This document shows, one piece after another, positions 60,226 to 64,000 of a stretch of DNA of 64,000 bases. A program made the translations under genes and the position numbers. The stretch's first letter is position 1; every line of letters begins with the position of its first letter. The notes below the pieces were generated by a model, which saw only the letters and a program-made list of their open reading frames with translations, did not search any database and was not told where the DNA came from. Source of the DNA: Lepus europaeus (taxonomy: Eukaryota > Chordata > Mammalia > Lagomorpha > Leporidae); assembly GCF_033115175.1 (NCBI RefSeq), contig NC_084839.1, positions 41,277,501 through 41,341,500 of the forward strand. Reading direction: 5' to 3'.

Positions 60226-62726
60226 TACTACATACAGTGTGTAGTTCCAGTGTCAAGGGCCAGGGAGGGGAAGGGAAGCAGACAGAGGGCAAGAAGGGAC
60301 TTCCTGGAGGTCCAAGGGAGGGGATATCTTAGTGTATAAATACTCTGTCTGCAAGGTTTCTAAGATGTGGCTGATCCATAGCCTGGTGAATTTGGAAGTG
60401 CAGAAAAGATGGCTTTTATTTTGTTTTAGTTTTGCTTTTTAAAAACAGGAGCCAGAACAAGAATTCCAAAGAGTGCAAAGACAGCTGCAGAGTGAGTGCA
60501 TGTTATCCTGGAATTGAATGTGCAAGCTCAGAGTCTAAACTAAAAGGCCATTCCAAAGATGGGAGACTTGTGGGCCATCAGCATTCCTAGGTCTTAGCAT
60601 GAGTGCTTGCAGGGGATGAGAGCACGTGGTGAGGATGGGGGAGAGGTAGGCAATTTCCTTGCTTCATAAGAATATCTGGTGCTGTGAGGATGGTAAGCTA
60701 GTTAGTCAGGAGACAGCACAAACAAGACTTTTAGAACTCTGACTCTGTGGAACTTCAGACTGGCTATAGCAGAACACATTTGGTGTGCTCTGCCCACTGT
60801 GTGCATAGCCCATGAGCAAAGGGATCCCTAGTCAGAAGATAAAACAGGAGTCCATGGTCTATCCACCAGCCCTGTCTTCAGAAATGACAGAGAAAACAGG
60901 ACCTGGAACGTGGAGCAAGACTGGATGCAGTTCTTCTGACATCACAGAGTTGAGATGCTTATGATTTCCTCAGAAAGCAGGATTCATAGTGCAGGTGCAG
61001 GTGGAAATGAGCATAAGAAGTGCCTCCATTGTGAGGCTGGGTCTCTGGGAACCTGAGAAAAGTTGGCCAGCCAGACCTTGTGGACCCTGGAGGGTGAGCT
61101 GCTCACACATCAGAAGGTTGTTCGGGACTGAAGGCATCTCCAGCATCGAGATTAGATGGCTGTTCCCTTGGCAGGTAGGTTAGGTCTACTCTTGTGCTTC
61201 ACTGCTCTTCAGACCATTTCTTTTTCCGTAGGTATCAGAACTTATGTGGGACCCATGACAATGTTTCCCATCTTGAAAATGCATCCTGTCTCCAAGATAT
61301 GAAAAGAAGCCTACAAAAAATCACAGCAAATTGATATTTAATGTTTGCCAAAGATTTGAAATTTAATTGTAAGCTAGGCTCTCATACTTCTGAAGACTCA
61401 CTAAACACTTGTATGCCCAGTGATTGAGACAGCAAACCCAATCATATGTGAAATGTGTCAAGATTCTACAAAAAGGAAATTTTTAGTAGGAGACATATTA
61501 TGAGTATGGTGACACTTTAGATTGCTTGGTGTACAGTCTGAGATTCTTCAAAGTGTCCTGAAGGAGATTCAGCTTGTGCCTCCCAACTCAGCAGCATCAA
61601 CTGAGCTCTTAAACAGTCAATGTTGTTCTAGGAACTTGAGCAATACTCATGGGCAAAGGATCTCAAGATCTCAATGGACAATGAAAAATAAGGAAAACAC
61701 GCTGTGTGTCAGAAGATCTCAAGAAAGAAGAGAAAGTAGAGCAAGGGAAGAGGACCAGTAGGAGTCTTGGGGTGGAGTGGGGGCAGATTGTAGCAGCAAA
61801 AACACAAGGCTGTAAGCTTAGTCCTCAGTGAGTTGTGAGAGACTCAGAGGAGCGAGCCAAGGACTCTTTGGAAGAAACGTGGCTCACGGAGAGAGAATGG
61901 CTGCCATCGAGGCCCCAGGGTATGTCTTCTGAAGGACAGCAAGGAGCTCAGTGTGACTTGATGCTGGAGGCAGTCCCAGAAGTGAGGCTGACACCTCAGG
62001 AAGTCAGGACATTATCCTGCTGGTGCCTGGGTTTGTCCCCATGCTGGGCTTCTCAAAATGACTCCTTGGACCCATGAAGATATCTGCCTTTCATCTGGAG
62101 ATTGGGTCCTCTTGCAAGGCTGCCACAGATACATGGATGGGGCAGACTCAGGCACCCTCTGATGTGACAGCTCCCTGATGGTCTCTGCCATTACTAGGAG
62201 GAAACAGCTCCTGCTGGGTTCTCTAAAAACTCATCAGCCTGGGTGACCACCCAGCCAAGATGCTCCAGCTGGTGTAGATGTTGAGGAGTGGCTGAAATGA
62301 GACAGAGTGCCGATTCCAGCAGAGCCCCAGGAAGGGCCCCAGAGAATGGCTGATTCCCCACAGAGGACATCTCTGGAGGTTGGTCTGTGTGCGGTTGTCT
62401 GCTGGACCCTAGAGTGGTGACAGATGGGACCATTTTGGGACCCAGACAATTGGGTGAGTCATCAGTGTGCTGGCTGTCTCATGAGGCTGCATCCACATGT
62501 CCTCAGTAGCAAACTCAGCGCATGTTAAATTTCAGATTCTCATGAAACCAGGTACACACCGGGCTTCTCACCTGATTCCTAACCCTACAAAGCAAAACCT
62601 CTGGCAGGAGCAGCAACTTCCCTTCCAGCTCTTGTTCTTGAGGTTGTCCTTGTGCTGTGGAATTCTGTGTTTTTCCTGAGATGATTCTCAGGGGCAAGGA
62701 TCTTAACAGGGAGGAGATTGAATTTT
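60226..62726. other. Intergenic, no gene recognised
   Basis: Unique or unclassified sequence. Parts of 61400-62450 look like a decayed old repeat, but I could not place it. Confidence 0.45.
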
Positions 62727-63049
62727 GTAAAAAAAGATTTATTTATTTGAAAGTAAGAATGAGAGAGAGAGAGAGAGATATCTTTCATCTGCTGGGTACA
62801 CTCTCCAAATGCCTTCAACATCTGGGGTGGGACCAAAGCCAGGAGCCAGGAACTCCATCCAGGACTCTCATGTGTGTGGCAGAAACCCAAGCACTTGGAC
62901 CATCTTCAGCTGCCTCCCAGGTGCATTAGCAGGGAGCTAGACCAGAAGCAGAGGGAAGACAGAAACTAGGCACTCCAGTGTGGGATATAATATGGCATAT
63001 GAGCATTCCAAGAAGTGACTTAACCAGCTGCCCTGCAACACCTGCCCAG
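62727..63049 (-). mobile_element. CSINE, minus orientation
   Basis: AAAAAAGATTTATTTATTTG start, (GA)n patch, body, and end at CAACACCTGCCC. Somewhat diverged. Confidence 0.83.
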
Positions 63050-64000
63050 GGAGTGTGAGTTTTTACCTGCCTGAAGGGGGTTCTCATGCAGACCTCGCCC
63101 CTCCGTCACACACAGCCCCCCTGTCTGGGCAAACACCGGAAGGCAGTTTCATTGATTATTCTGTAGACCAAATGGGTTCCCAGGTGGGACAGACAGAAGT
63201 GTGGAGAGGAAAAGTGCCAGAAATTTCTCTCTGCCCCCAAAGATGCCCTCACCTGTTCTGCCAACCCCACCTTCCATCCCATCGTGGAGCTCATTCAAGT
63301 CTTTGGACTGTGGGTTGTCTCTTCCAGAACCTCTTCAAATTGTAACTTCTCTGCAGAGCCCATCCCTCTGCCCTAAGGCGAGGCTGCTGAGGGCAAAATC
63401 TGCTCATTTCACTTGGCCCCAGACCTATCTGCCTATGTGGAAGGCGGCACTCCTGTCCTTACCATATCCTGGAAGGCTAGTGTCCACCTCCTCCGCCCAC
63501 CGCCCAGCCCAGGGCCATCAGCCCTCAGGTTCTGAAGCTGTCCTTGGAGAGGGTGAGGGTGATACGTCTTCCCTCTGTGCCCATCCCATGCTAGCATTTA
63601 GGGTAGAGGCACAGGGAGCCAGTGTGTCTGCCCCCACCCAACACTGTTGCCAGGACACATTTGGGAGAACTTGGCTGCCTTGCAGTAAGGGTGAAGAGAA
63701 ATTCCAAAGGGAAGTAGGGGGATTATCCCTTGCCCTGGGCCACAGAGGCTCCCTGCAAGGTTATGACTCCTTCTCAGGGAGCTGCAGCTGCTCCTTTAGG
63801 CAATTTCTTCTCTTCTGGAAATCTCCTAACCAGCAGTGCACCAGACTGGGAGTGCCTGTGCACAGAACACAGTTTATCTTGGAGCACGCTGGGATGGGAC
63901 ACTGACCACCTCCAGGGTCAGTCAATCCATCTGTAATTGTGCTGGAAAGCTCTTCCTTGTGCTGATTCAGAAGCTGTGTCCCTATGGCTTCATTCCAGGG
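63050..64000. other. Intergenic, no gene recognised
   Basis: Unique-looking sequence to the window end. A 234-codon open frame (63201-63905) has no recognisable domain and reads through CT-rich sequence, so I do not call it a gene. Confidence 0.5.

Noticed and set aside
63201..63905. 234-codon + strand open frame near the window end
   Set aside because: No recognisable domain or exon structure; Ser/Pro/Leu-rich from CT-rich DNA.

Overview
This window is mammalian genomic DNA, most likely from a lagomorph and probably the European rabbit. About two dozen copies of the tRNA-derived C-repeat SINE (CSINE) support this, some with clean target-site duplications, along with older mammalian repeats (MIR, L2, MER5A, L1M-like). 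The only protein-coding gene I can support is SIX3 on the + strand. It has a 1011-nt coding sequence in two exons (35227-36044 and 37801-37993), 336 codons plus stop, with the complete SIX domain, homeodomain and SIX3-type C-terminus.

Layout. 0.9-15.1 kb is repeat-dense: twelve CSINEs, L1M-like fragments, a Tigger-like and other DNA-transposon fossils, and an RPL29 processed pseudogene. From 15.1 to 43.7 kb no CSINE is seen. This quiet interval holds an RPL34 processed pseudogene (18.3 kb), several CpG islands (about 21.9-23.6, 26.3-28.3, 30.5-33.1, 34.7-36.4 and 37.3-38.0 kb) and short AT-rich blocks full of homeodomain, POU, SOX and TCF/LEF-type words. SIX3 sits at 34.7-39.3 kb. Its proximal promoter has three CCAAT boxes and an RFX X-box palindrome, followed by a very pyrimidine-rich 5' leader. 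From 43.7 kb onward CSINEs return, around a large intergenic CpG island (44.4-48.1 kb). The rest, to 64 kb, is intergenic. SIX2, the neighbour of SIX3 in other mammals, is not in the window.

How it fits together. SIX3 is a homeodomain repressor/activator of forebrain and eye development. Such genes usually lie in long, repeat-poor regulatory domains with CpG islands and conserved non-coding elements, and the sequence looks like that. Downstream, CTCF-like motifs point left at 46.80 kb and right at 48.53 kb, with further right-pointing matches at 56.42 and 57.11 kb. This is the divergent arrangement expected at the known domain border between SIX3 and SIX2, and it is the observation I would check first.

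Limits. Repeat, CpG-island and regulatory calls were made by eye from memory of consensus sequences. UTR ends, enhancers and any antisense or intergenic non-coding RNA are inferences. I found no CRISPR array, tRNA or rRNA gene, intact retrovirus or unfamiliar protein system.
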